Assembly (NCBI GenBank): GCA_027405735.1
Contig: JAPEHQ010000007.1
Location: 1,575,001 to 1,639,000 of the forward strand
Length of the DNA: 64,000 bases
Source of the DNA: Mucor racemosus
Lineage: Eukaryota > Mucoromycota > Mucoromycetes > Mucorales > Mucoraceae
Reading direction: 5' to 3'
Shown: positions 11,497 to 22,985 of the stretch, one piece after another
How the letters are laid out: each line of letters starts with the position of its first letter
Position numbering within the stretch: the stretch's first letter is position 1
Program-made: the position numbers and the translations under genes
Notes under the pieces: generated by a model
What the model saw: only the letters and a program-made list of their open reading frames with translations
The model's database searches: none
What the model was told of the DNA's origin: nothing

Positions 11497-12951
11497 ATTT
11501 ATAAATTAAAAGGATAAAGAAAGAAATTTAAAATCGGAATAAAAGAAAGTTCTATTGTTACAAATAGTTTATATAGACATTGGGATTTTTTTTTATTGTC
11601 CTTGATCATCGAAAAAATGAGAAACAAATGTGGATTACCAAGTGAGCTCGTGAAACGAAACCCAACAAGAGGCGGGGAATTCTGACCGAATTTGGCAGTT
11701 TCCTACGTCGTTAAAGTCCTGTATAACTTGTGATTGAATAGGAAAAATGATTACAATTCTAATGCGATGTTCCTTGAATCCCTCTATAATATATTTTTGT
11801 GTGAAATTTGTATATTAGGACACTTTGATATTAGAAAAATCAAAAAGATTCATGGAAATCAACGGGCGTTGATCGTTTATCCGAGTATTTAGCAATTTCC
11901 AAGGGGAATCCGAATCCAAGAACGCGTGTGACACTATCAATAAATCTATATATCACCCATTGAATGATATAATTTTTCTAAAATAGTGCAGATGCACCTA
12001 TAGGTGATTGTATGGTATTTGCTATTAGATGAGAGTAAAAGTAATTAAGGAAAGCCCACCGAGTTTTAGGATGTAACTTTACATTTCTTGATTAAAATCA
12101 TCTAGATACACAAAATTTAATAAAGAGAGCAATTGACAAAAAGTTTTATGTATTTTCTCAAACAAAGCTCTTAGAATCCTATTGAATTGCACGAAAGCTG
12201 ATGATGGCAATGTCAAAATATTAAATCTCAGAACTCACGTCTTTAATTTTGAAGAGTTTATTCTGTAGTAAATAATAAATTTACAAACTCCAAATTTTTA
12301 CAGTACATTTTAACATGTATTAAATAATCTATTGATTATTTTGTTTTGCTTTCTTTGTAAATAGCATTCTATATTTTATTGTACTCAAAGCAGGAATGCT
12401 ACGGTAATTGAGAGTAAACTCCGATAAATCACATTTCGTCTGACAAGAGCTTTATATTCGCTTATGCAACGTATTTATGAAATCAAATAAACCAGATAAA
12501 CTATGTATTGAATCGCTTTATTCGCTTTTAAAAAGTATGCATATTATATGCATATATTTAGAATGATCAGTGTACAATATTCATCATAATACAAATGAGA
12601 GGGGGATGTATTTACTGGTCTCCGAGCCTGGAATTGTATATTTCCTCAGGAACGTCAAATATGCATTATCAATAGTTTACTACATATGTAAAACATATTT
12701 AGAATAATATACATTAATTAAATAATATACATTAATTAAATCAAGTAGATATAGAATTGAATACAATAAAATGTAGAGATGTTAGAAGGTTGAAAAGTTC
12801 AGAGTATACTATAGCAGTTTCTATGCAATGGCATGAGTTATTTGTGGCTGTCCGGGGTCAATAGGTCAGGTATACAAAGATTGGTTTAAGCGCATTTATC
12901 AGTGAACATTTGTTTTGATCTGTTCCTTAGTCAACAAATGACAAACAGCAG
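11497..12951. other. Intergenic region upstream of P450 gene 2
   Basis: AT-rich, without a supportable open frame. The first few hundred bases must contain the P450 gene 2 promoter. A short duplicated word (ATTAATTAAATAATATACATT) lies near 12712-12740. Nothing else was recognised. Confidence 0.4.
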
Positions 12952-13163
12952 TTAGATCTCCGTAACATTTTGAAGATCAAAAGCAAATTGCTTGAATTTT
13001 TTCTTGATATTTTCATATTTTCCTTCGGTCAAACCATGACATGTATTATATAATCTAATCAGATCATCATTGAGGGCGAATAGTGCTTCGGAACAGGTAC
13101 TTTATCCATAACTTTCTCTTCACACAAACCATGTGAAAATGAGTGACGTTGACAGACATACAT
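12952..13163 (-). pseudogene. Degenerate coding fragment of unknown function
   Basis: Read on the minus strand, 13163 to about 13095 gives a frame beginning MYVCQRHSFSHGLCEEKVMD. After a single-base frame break near 13090-13097 it continues as SEALFALNDDLIRLYN..., ending FDLQNVTEI and a TAA at 12952. The composition (Leu, Lys, Glu rich, no low complexity) is more protein-like than the AT-rich background. It lies just upstream of ETF alpha on the opposite strand. I do not recognise the family. It could be a dead gene end, an exon of a lost gene, or chance. Confidence 0.35.
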
Positions 13164-13271
13164 CGGAGATGTAATGGAACATCTAATAATTGATCAGTGA
13201 AAGGCATTCATTTCCCCAGGTTTTCTTGTTTTTTGTTTTGTTTTCCATAACTTTATAATATAATCAGTAAA

Positions 13272-14636
13272 ATGCTTGCTTCTACCACTTCACGTATTGC
13301 TCTTCAAGTAAAATAAAATAAGCATTAACAATGAAACACAGATGTTGACTTTAACAATCTATTTTATAGGCACGTGCTACTCTTGCTCAACGTTTCTATG
13401 CAACTGGTGCTGGAGCCAGTACACTTTTATATGTTGAACATAAGGATGGTGCTATCGGTGGTGCTACTCTCAATGCGTTAACTGCTGCCAACAAGTTGGG
13501 TGGTTCAATCACTGCTTTGGTTGCTGGTGATGCCCCTGAATCCGTTGCCAAGGAGGTCGGTAAATTGACTGGTATCTCCAAGGTCTTACTTGCAAAGGAT
13601 GCTGCTTATGCTAACGCATTACCTGAGAACGTCGCCCCTCTTTTGGTTGCCGCTCAATCTCAATTTGGCTTTACTCATTTGTTCGCTGGTCACACTGCTA
13701 TTGGTAAGAACATCTTTCCTCGTGCTGCTGCTTTGATGGATGTTGCTGCTGTTTCCGATATTGTCGGTATTGAAGGTGATGATACATTTGTTCGCCCTAT
13801 TTATGCCGGTAAGTTTTATTCGTTGATTGGGAGAGGAAGAAAAGGAAATAGATATAGTATCTAATTTTGTAATTTATATGTTAGGTAATGCTATTGCTAC
13901 CGTCAAATCCAATGACAAGATCAAGGTAGTTACTGTCCGTGGTACTGCCTTTGAAGCTGCCGCTGCCTCTGGTGATGCTGCCTCTGAGGAAGCCGCTCCT
14001 TCCGCTGATAAGCCCGCTTTGACTCAATGGGTCAGCGAGGAAATTCAAAAGAGTGATCGTCCTGATCTCGGCACTGCTAAGCGTGTCATCAGTGGTGGTC
14101 GTGGTATGAAGAATGGTGAAAACTTTACCTTGTTGTATGATTTAGCTGATAAGATTGGTGCTGCAGGTACACACATATTTCATCACGTGCTTGTGAGAAT
14201 TTTGACATGAAGATGACTAACCTATATATTTAATTCAAGTCGGTGCTTCTCGTGCTGCTGTTGATGCTGGTTTCGTTGACAACTCATTACAAGTTGGTCA
14301 AACCGGTAAAATCGTTGCTCCTGGTAAGTACAGATGATATTTACTTTAGAAAGTCTTAACTTACTAATATGTTTTAAATAGAACTCTATGTTGCTGTTGG
14401 TAAGAATTGATGGATTCGACTAATATTAGTCGTGGGAAAATTAAACCTTAAAATTAACCACAATTGTTGTAGGTATTTCCGGTGCTATTCAACATCTTGC
14501 TGGTATGAAGGATTCCAAGACCATTGTTGCTATTAACAAGGATGCTGATGCTCCTATTTTCCAAGTTGCTGACTATGGTCTCGTTGAGGATTTGTTCAAG
14601 GCTGTTCCTGAATTGACTGAAAAGATCAGCAAATAA
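13272..14636 (+). CDS. Electron transfer flavoprotein alpha subunit, mitochondrial
   Basis: ETF alpha carries FAD and passes electrons from matrix acyl-CoA and related dehydrogenases to ETF-ubiquinone oxidoreductase. Six exons: 13272-13307, 13370-13808, 13885-14166, 14240-14323, 14383-14400 and 14473-14636, encoding 340 residues, the usual ETFA length. The N-terminus ([12 protein letters not shown], then [13 protein letters not shown]) is a typical Arg/Ser-rich mitochondrial presequence. The family FAD-binding region is visible: [38 protein letters not shown] and AIQHLAGM, ending near the Asp/Ala-rich [12 protein letters not shown]. The fifth exon is only 18 nt. Codons are richer in GC than the neighbouring P450s, as expected for a highly expressed gene. 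No ETF beta is in the window. Confidence 0.95.
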
Positions 14637-15469
14637 ATGCAATGGAAAAATAACTCAAATGTCATAGATATCAATGAATAACTGTAAAATACCTTAAATC
14701 TTTCTTATATTATTAAAGCGTTGATTTTTTTTTTCGAAACTATATCAAACCTTGATTGATGTAGATTTATGGAAGTAGTTGGCAATGTTTTTCAAAGGCA
14801 TACCCCTCAAATCAGCAATTATAATTGTAAAAACAGTGATATACTTTTGTGTATTGTTGGACTACTGTGTCCGGCTTGTCCATTACTAAAGCATTTAGAT
14901 AATTTAATTAATCGAAAATCATTCAGAGTGTTGATACGATCTTTAATTTTAGCATGAATAGCATGAAAGAATCCTGAAAAGCATATTTTAGTGACAAATC
15001 ATATAAACAATGCTAAATTTGTCGCTTTTACTTTTTTTCTCTCATTAGCCATGATTTGATTTTGTCTCTTACATAGATCTTCAAAGTTTTAAAGTATATA
15101 TACGAGAAGAGATATAAATAATAATAAATTAAATTGATCAGTTGTAAATCAAATTTATATTTACAGCAAAATTGTGTATGCTTGATTAACAGTGAAAAAT
15201 ATGGTAATATATTGTAATATACAAATCATGTAGTGTTTGTGTATGAAAAATGAAACATATTAACATTTAACTTTCGAAGGTTCAAAATAGGATCTCTAGA
15301 TTATATATCTTCACAATAAATCACATACAATATGACATATATACCAGACTAAATGGTTTATGCAATCTTCAAAATCGGAGATTACCCTCTCCTCTATAAC
15401 TAACCTCATACTAAACACTTTTTAGTATTACCTTCGACACTGCTAAAAAGATATGAATTGGTTGCATTA
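14637..15469. other. AT-rich intergenic region
   Basis: ETF alpha 3' flank (AATAACTG and ATTATTAAAG soon after the stop), then AT-rich sequence without a recognisable gene. It ends at the right-hand inverted copy of repeat B. Confidence 0.4.
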
Positions 15470-16762
15470 TGCTATCTAGTCCTAAATTTATTCTATATCT
15501 TAGGAAAGACTAAAAACCCCGTAAAATCCACTGCTTTTCCCTTGAAAACTGGGTCTGGGTTTTCATATCTGTTCAACTTTTTTTTTCACTAAATAACACC
15601 AAGAAAAAATTATATGCCAATGTACCTGAGATGTTCAACTTTAATCCAAAAACAAGTATCCAGAAATATCCTATTTTTTTTGAAGTGGTATTAATTTTTC
15701 AATGCTAATGTTTCAGATTTTTACGCGTATTTCACTGCTAAAAATTATACACTTTGAGGCTTCATATCTCTACGAAAAATTAAGTTATACTAACATTTTT
15801 TAATAATAAAACTTACTTGTTTTGACGTTCTTTATAACATATTTCAGTATAAAAATATTCCGAGCACTTTTATTTTTTTATCATTTTTTTGACATTTTTG
15901 TACTAGATTTCAAAATATTCGTTAAATTGAGCAGCATTTTTTTTACATTCACGTCATTAACCTTGTTGAGCTCTCTTGGACCCAATTTAGTTTTCTTCAA
16001 AATATTGACTTTTCGTGGAGATATCCTCAAAAATGTGTACAAAGAGATATTTTCGCGTCTAGCATCAAATTTTCCCCCTGTAGACCCTCATCCCAAATTC
16101 TGAATTTGAAAAAAATTGGACAAAAATCTTGTTTTCTCTACAAAAAATGTAGCTGGAAGGTTCAACAGTAGCTTGATCGGTAGATAGTTTTGCTGTGCAT
16201 CATTTTCATTATTTATTTTTAAAACATGCTTATAAAAAGTGATGTGTATCTTCAAAAAACCTCCAAAATTTCGATCGCATTTTGCGCAAAATTTAATGTG
16301 AAACATTTATCTGAATTTTTTTTAGATAGATGCAAAATCCAAAACTGCACAAAAACTATTTAATACGCTAGGTCTACTTACTTTGCAGTTCGTGGGCTTT
16401 TGAACAAACTTGATTTTTGAATCATTTCTCGATCAATTTTGCAAATCAATTTTGGAACTCAGTTGGAATACACTGTGAGCTTTACTGTAAACTATAATTT
16501 TGATTTTCTCGATGAAAAATCAATATTTTTTGCTGAAACAAAAATGAGGGAGTAGATTTCAGTTGGATCTATTGTGGAAATGTAAAATAATTGTATTTTA
16601 ATCATGAGTTTTGATCTTCACAATATAATAATTTACGATTCATAATTACAGAAATGGCCAAAAGGGAACCCCCTCTAGATAAATATTGATCCAAATAACT
16701 TCCAATTATACCTGGTGAAGGCTGCAATTATTGTGACAAATAATTTCAAATCTCAACTTCCA
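15470..16762 (+). repeat. Repeat B, plus copy (partner of 5179-6612)
   Basis: Inverted relative to 5500-6612 and almost identical to it from 15470 to 16575. The continuing tail (16650-16762, CTCTAGATAAATATTGAT) matches 54200-54300. The tail is broken at about 16762 by an unrelated hairpin-bearing segment. The 16088-16306 minus frame is repeat sequence, not a gene. Confidence 0.7.
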
Positions 16763-16850
16763 GGGCTCCGTAGCCATAACTGGGGTTTGATCCGACTAGA
16801 ATCGTTTTTTGTCGGAAGGGCTTTGCCCTCCGGAAAAAAAAATTTGGTAA
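16763..16850. other. Small GC-richer hairpin segment inserted in repeat B tail
   Basis: Compared with 54280-54310, the repeat B tail stops at CTCAACTTCCAG and foreign sequence begins. It contains TCCGAC...GTCGGA (16791-16796/16811-16816), overlapping a second stem CGGAAGGGC-TTT-GCCCTCCG (16813-16832), followed by a run of nine A. A B-box-like GGTTTGATCC sits at 16783-16792. It may be a short non-autonomous element; no tRNA fold could be made. Confidence 0.3.
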
Positions 16851-17102
16851 AATGTGCATTAATTAAGGAAAATATGTCATTTCGATTAAAAAATATTAAA
16901 CATACGAAATCCTAGCTGAAATGTATCTATATTTCCAAGTTATTGTATGTATATATTAGATTAAGATCAAATTTGTATAGATTAAAGACTGAAAAAAGCA
17001 GGTTTATGAGACATTGAACTGTTTCATTGGATCTGTTGTCAATAATAGTTCCAGTTGAAGGACTTGAGTTGGTGATAATGAGGAATAACTTGGGTAAAAT
17101 TT

Positions 17103-17760
17103 TTATAAATCTAAGGCGAGGAGTAATACGTGCCGCTTTTTACCTATGTTACTTTCCTGGACATTTATACATGTTTTCAGGATCAATTGCTTTACATCTC
17201 GTACATCTTCTTGTTCTGATTTTTTTACAGCATTAATATTAGATGTCAAAAGTAGAGGACCCGCAATGGGCTGTTGTTCAGGCTGTAAAGAATCACCAGA
17301 TTTTCTCTTGTTTGAAATTAGTGGAGCAAATGAGGGACTACCTCGAAGAGGTGATGGGAGAATGGCAGGAAGAAAAGGTGCAGCTGGTCTTTTTGAAGAA
17401 TCAACTGCGTTTTTGGCTTTTTTTTTATCATTTCTGCATTTTGAGGGATATTGGTACAGTCTTTGTATGTATGTATTATTACTTTGATAATTAATGAAAA
17501 AAGATTCAAAAATTTCGGGTATCTTGTAGAACACTACTGGCGGCTGATTTTTTTTGAGTCCTCTATTAGTGTAATTACGACATTTACACCATTATTGAGC
17601 CATTTCCATGAAGTCGGGATTGGTCTTTTCATGCATTTTCAGATCATTGTATTTGTTCGAAAACAGTATTCTTTTTTCATCCGTATGTACAGGTACAATA
17701 GCATATTTGCATTCTGGCAGCTTGCAAGATATTGATAATATTACTGATGAGAGTTTATGA
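17103..17760 (-). pseudogene. Relic of a transposon protein N-terminus (zinc-binding modules)
   Basis: On the minus strand about 17755-17620 reads as a Cys/His module (CKLPECKYAIVPVHTDEK, then KYNDLKMHEKTN) ending in a stop. A Lys/Pro/Ser-rich linker follows (17534-17220, with SNKRKSGDSLQPEQQPIAGP). After a frame change comes CKKIRTRRCTRCKAIDPENM followed by YKCPGK, a CxxC...C zinc-ribbon-like module. I recall this arrangement (Cys/His module, basic linker, RRCxxCK...MYxCxGK) from the N-terminal part of fungal proteins that also carry an exonuclease domain, like the relic immediately upstream. It is probably a second broken copy of that family. The frame shifts rule out a functional gene. Confidence 0.45.
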
Positions 17761-18179
17761 AAAATACATACAATCTTATAGAAAGGATAATAGTAAAGAC
17801 TAGTAACATTTATTATGGAGAACGTAGGCTTTATTACTAGAAAAACTAATAATGGTCAAAGAAAGACCCAAGAGCTTCTTCTAGGCCTTAGTTTAAAAGA
17901 CTATTTATAAGAATTACATTTCAATATGAGTTAGAAATGGAATTGGCTTCAAAATTGGCAGTTTAATATCCTCGAAAACCGACAACTGAGATATATTTAA
18001 TTTAGAGGCCTTAACTAGTACTCTAGTAGTAATACAGAGAGCTAAAAAACTTGGGTGATTAAGGAATAATTAGAATCAATATCACTAGCACTACCATTAT
18101 TAGAAACATCTTTAGTATCAGTATGCGTGTCTGAAGGCGCATCTTCGTTCTTTGCAGCGTCAAATTTGTTGAATGGCAG

Positions 18180-20690
18180 CATGTTCAAATATACTCTGGC
18201 AACGTCTGATATAGACAAATACCGAAAGTTTCACCTTTTGGATCAAAATGGATAACATTACCATTAGGATCACAATAAGGTTCTTGTACTGTAAGGCTGA
18301 GTTCACTTTTTAAATGGTTAATGCTATGAGTAAGCCAAGAATTGTAACGACTATTATGCTTTATATTGTATCGATTCAAAGAACCAACCTTGAAGGAAAT
18401 ATTTAGTAACAAGCTATTCTATTTAACTTATACAAATATACTTACATCATTATTATTCCGAAGCCTCTAACCTGCTAATAGATAATTCGTCAATCTAGGG
18501 GAGGTGTTATACATCTAGAATTTCCTTGTAATTGTAATGATCCAGTTACATTACATAAGCAAATTGCACATATAAATAACAACCAAGAACGGATCAATTG
18601 CACATTAGTGAATTTATCTGTTCTTTCCTTTCCTCTTATTATATTTATAACCACAATCCAAATAAATATATATTATTAAGTATTTATCATTGTTACTTAT
18701 AACCACTTATTATATAACTCCATATAATCAATCATAGGTAATAATCGTATACTAGTAATAGCAATTACAATTAGTAACACCAACCTCTCATATCCAATCA
18801 TAGAATCAAAGTCAGACATATAATCCTCTATATTATATATCCAGTTTGACAATCCATTGATCTATTACAGTAATGTTGTTGTAAACACCACCCTCTAAAC
18901 CATTGGTCCCTGTGACGCAGTGATAGACTGAGAGACCGAACTCATCAATTCTTCTTGTATAATACAAACGTACACCAACAGGATCCGAAATATAACCTGT
19001 ACTGATTGAATCGAGAATTTTGGCAGCTTGAGATTGGCATTGTTTGTCGAACAGTTTTAGATCAGACTTGAGAACCAATAAACTACCGTAATGACTGCAG
19101 AGAACTGCAACAACCGGATAAAGTTGCTTTGGAGGAGGAATTGTGCGTCTAATAATCCGCTTGGAAATCCAGTTAGGCCTTGACTCTACTACCAGACAGT
19201 TGCAGGTTATCTGGTTATATTTTAAGTCTTTGGTAACTCCTTTCTTGTCTTCTTCATTTGCGAGAAACAAAGCATCTCAAAAACTAGTCATAAACTCCTT
19301 ATGCATTTCATGCTTCTCCGTAACCGAGATAAAGTCCATCAGGTGGAAAGCGTTGTTAAGCACCAAAAAAGCTGGAATAGTAGCAGCAGCCTCATCTTCA
19401 ATATCACTTCTGGCTGTACACAAACAGCGGATATCGACGTTAGGAATTGGCAACTCATTTTTAATAACCTCAAATGTTATTCTGCTTCTATCAGACCTTC
19501 TGGTGTCGTGCCTGCAAATTGGCGCAATAGCTTTATACTTGAAGGCGTTTAAGACCTTCACCGGCAAACATTTCTTACAATCTTCGGTTCTTTCAACAAC
19601 CTTTTTAAAGACCAATTGGCAACCTCTACATGTATTTGATGTATTATATAGATTAACATACGTATTGATAGGTACAGGTTTTCTAATAGTACAATTGAGT
19701 TGTGGCGGGGCATCCATTGCGACATTCAAACGTAAAGCTACATACCCATCGTTTGCAGAATATTCCCTTTGCACTTTGGTATGATTTGAGGACTCCCAAT
19801 CACCGCATCGTATTCCAACTGGCTTGGATAGATACCTTCCAAAAACATCTTAGCAAAGACTTTGTAATGAGCATCCCTTAAACTTGTACACGTAGCCTAA
19901 CTCCAAATACTTGCTGCTCAATTATTTAATGAAAGCAAATGTATCATAGCTAGCTTCAGAAATTGCGTAATCTCGGGACAGCTTCATAAGATCTTGCTTG
20001 ACAGAACGCCCAATCTTTACAATATCATCACATTCAAGCAGAGTTTTGAGGTGTCTTGGTAAGTGAGCCCTTTTCTTCAAATGGAATAAATAAACATTGT
20101 CTTGATGCGCAATTTGTATTAAAGAAACCTTCTGAACGATTGTTTTGGTTCTAATCAGATTAACATTTCATTCACAGTCGAAGCCAATATAAACTGAAAC
20201 AATTTCACCGGTATTGGGATCTGTTTGCAAATGATCAAGAGTCCTTGACGCCATTAAATTCATCAGTTTATCTGCTGAAAGATATAGGACTGTGACATTA
20301 TCAGGGGCCTTTTAATGAGGTAGATTGAAGTTTCCTTCTATTCCATTGTTTGTGTGGACCACATTTTTTGTCAATGGAGGTATCCACTTTTCCAAATTAA
20401 TCACCAACGACATTATCAGTGTAGAACACCTTTGGCTCGGGTTGTTGGTTTGCAAGGTATGTCTTCCTTATCTGAGCAAATCTTTCTTCTAATTGGGGAA
20501 GTGATTTAGTTGATGCTAAGACCATCATGCAAATTTCTTCAAATTCATTGTGCAAAGCATATAAAGCAGCAAAAGTAGAGATGTCATTTAACTGGGTGAT
20601 TTGTTTGGTTATTCCAAAATTATCATGTCCTTTTAGTATAATTATGCACAAGCTTATTAAAATCTCGAGAAATATTTGATATCTTAGATT
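18180..20690 (-). pseudogene. Dead transposon gene: DDE-like segment followed by DEDDy 3'-5' exonuclease
   Basis: Read on the minus strand. 20651-20400 carries a transposase-like segment ending KVFYTDNVVGD. After a +1 frame break come NLEKWIPPLTKN and NNGIEGNFNLPH, then, in one frame from about 20310 to 19280, a complete DEDDy exonuclease. Exo I is FDCE, Exo II is IGRSVKQDLMKLS and Exo III is EYSANDGYVALR, so all expected acidic residues and the Tyr are visible. Three in-frame stops interrupt it (after FDCE, after FAFIK, after SLC). Further C-terminal segments follow: CRGCQLVFKK...CKKC (19620-19560), KRIIRRTIPPPKQLYPVV (19150-19090), HCVTGTNGLEGGVYNNI (18920-18870) and SLNRYNIKHNSRYNSWLTH (18390-18330). 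The DDE label is inferred from position and the FYTDN motif. The 5' end is replaced by repeat B' near 20690. Confidence 0.7.
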
Positions 20691-21700
20691 GCGTTTTTAA
20701 GCTGGGATAAAAGCAAGGGTTTCACTTTCAAAGCCCTTATACCTGATGAAAAATCAAAGTGGACAGAAGTAAGTCTTTTGTCAATATTCTGTAGCATATC
20801 AAGTATAGCCCTACATTTTTTATTTCCTAGTTATCTATTGAAATGGGGGCACGCTCCGGTTTTGAATATTACCATATAAAATTGTATAATCAGATATGCA
20901 CATATAACTGAGCTTGAATCCAAAAAGTGTTCAAATGGAAAAAAAATCCAAAAAATCCAAAAAAAACCTTGTATGTTTAATTACTCACAAAAATCCATAG
21001 TAAGTTGGACTAGCGTATTAAATATCTTGGGTTCAGTTTTTAATTCGGAATCGATCTATGCAGGTTTTGAAAATGTTTTTCTCATGAAATCTCCAGTAAA
21101 TTTAATGTCAAATTTTAACGGTTTTTGACCAAAAAGTACCGTTCGTTCAAATGCAATCCTAAAATATTTTATTTTCACATTATGCGCAACAAAATTATCT
21201 ACAAAACGAGTATTTATACGTAGCTTTAGCCCTATTTTTCGTGGGGATATTAATTTTTTTGGACCATTTTTTTGTAGGACTGAAAATTTACCCTTGTATA
21301 TCCTCGTCCAAAATTGATCCTTTTTTGTATCACCAAAAATCAATCATTCAATCTCACTTTTCTCGACCAAAAATCAATATTTTTTGACGAGATAAAATTC
21401 GTTAGATATACGTTAATGAGTACTATCCTATAATTTTAATTTTGCATACCTGTCATCCCTTCATGGATCTCTATACCACAAAAAGTGCTCTCACAAAATT
21501 TATAAAAGAATAAAAAAGTCTTTACAGCCATCCAAAACCTAGACATCCTGGTAGAGAATGAAAAATAATCTAGACTTTACGTAATACCCATCATTGCAAT
21601 ACCTTAGTATTTTCTCGACTTATTATTTCCATTTCAAATGCGGTTTCTCAATTTTAGGCTGACCATTCCTCCATCATTATTCAAATTAGTGTTGGCCTGC
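20690..21700 (-). repeat. Repeat B' copy 1 (uninterrupted)
   Basis: Collinear with 26577-27394 plus 28068-28230. Encodes the recurring frame FGDTKKDQFWTRIYKGKFSV (21056-21343 minus). It shares with repeat B the words AGTAAGT..G.ACTAGCGTATTAAATA and AACAAAATTATCTAC, so it appears to be a diverged subfamily in minus orientation. Its undisturbed AAAAAAGTCTTTACAGCC at about 21513-21530 is the empty site of the solo LTR at 27400-28062. Confidence 0.6.
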
Positions 21701-21818
21701 CTTGTAGTTTATCAAGGTAATATTATTAGATTAATGAATATTGTAGAAAACTGGCTACAAAATGAAAAATGCAAAAGCCTTGGAAACTTGGTTGAAGCTT
21801 ACCCATTTTGATAAAATT

Positions 21819-22350
21819 TGTTGTATTCCTCCAAGTACCATATGTTATCAGCTTCTACAGTATTAATACATCTTACAATTTATTGAATACGACATGTATT
21901 GAAGAGCAAAGTCTTGATACCGGATATAAGAGACTCCTAGCGTACTAAGTTTATCCAGCAATTACTAAGAAGAACGCTTGGATCTTAATTATAATACAAT
22001 ATTATTTCATCCCAGCGGCTAATCAATCAAGTAGTTATCAAATTAACATTCAAGCATATTTAGCACAGTATTGAAACAAAGCAACTCACAAGCTCTGCAA
22101 GAACGGTTAGATTATGATTGATCCATTTCAATCCATAGATTACTATCAAACAGATCTAATGGTGGTTCAATAATGTCTTAAATTACATCTCAGGATCTTA
22201 ATGTCATATCAATATAAAAGGCTATACTTTTATATCTAAATAAACGGTATCTTGTTTTTATTATACAGTTGAAGAACTGATTCACTACTCATTCTTTTTT
22301 AATTGTATTCTTTTGTAAGTATTATTTATCAAACCTGAAAATATATGACA
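21819..22350 (+). repeat. LTR family 1, plus copy
   Basis: Matches 51475-52013 and, inverted, 675-1200 and 54490-54834. Starts near TGTTGTATTCC, contains TATAAAAGGC and AATAAACGGTATC, and ends AAAATATATGACA at 22350. No polymerase sequence adjoins it. Confidence 0.6.
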
Positions 22351-22451
22351 AAAACAATTAATTTCAGCCTTGTGTTTTTTTATTATGAAATATAATGTAT
22401 CGAGAAAGAATCCAGTTAAATAAAAAAATTATACAACCAGATTATAAGCGG

Positions 22452-22985
22452 TGTTGTATTCCATGTCACCTTCTACAAATCTACATCCTAATCTGATACA
22501 CAAATACATTGATAGTGGCTTGCACAAATCCATGGTATAGCCAATACTTCGGAAGGAAGTATCAACTACGGATACTCTTCTATTTTTCCATGTGGCTCAA
22601 TAGCACATTTAGCTCATTTTATGACAGCACATTAATAGGCGGCGATATTAATATAAACATTGATCTCAGGGCACGGACCTGCTCTCAACAAACTAAATAA
22701 GAACAAGACAAGTACTAATTATGAAACATATCAACTAAGGCTATAATTCAACATGGTATATCTCGGATTTGCTGAATCAATATGGATAATACTTACCATA
22801 TTGATCTATTGGTTCTCTAGTTATAATCTCAGTAGTAAATAGTAAATAGATATAAAAGACCCATACTTTTGGATCTGAATAAACGGTAGACTTCTTTTAG
22901 TTTTGAGATACAGTTGTTGGAAAAGCTGATACATTATTGTCTCTTTTTATTATTGTATTTTATTTATAAACTCGAATGATAATTT
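22452..22985 (+). repeat. LTR family 2, plus copy (uninterrupted)
   Basis: Begins TGTTGTATTCCATG and has a TATA-like ATATAAAAGACCC near 22850 followed by AATAAACGG. It matches the split minus copy at 4345-5178 and supplies the empty site for the LTR C insertion (GTACTTGTCTTGTTCTTATT on the minus strand, about 22700-22725). The right edge is approximate. Confidence 0.55.

Noticed and set aside
16763..16800. tRNA gene suggested by GGTTTGATCC
   Set aside because: No A box, acceptor stem or anticodon arm could be assembled around it.
19143..19784. Long plus-strand open frame of 213 codons
   Set aside because: It is the complement of the exonuclease relic; the minus strand carries recognisable exonuclease motifs while the plus frame has none.
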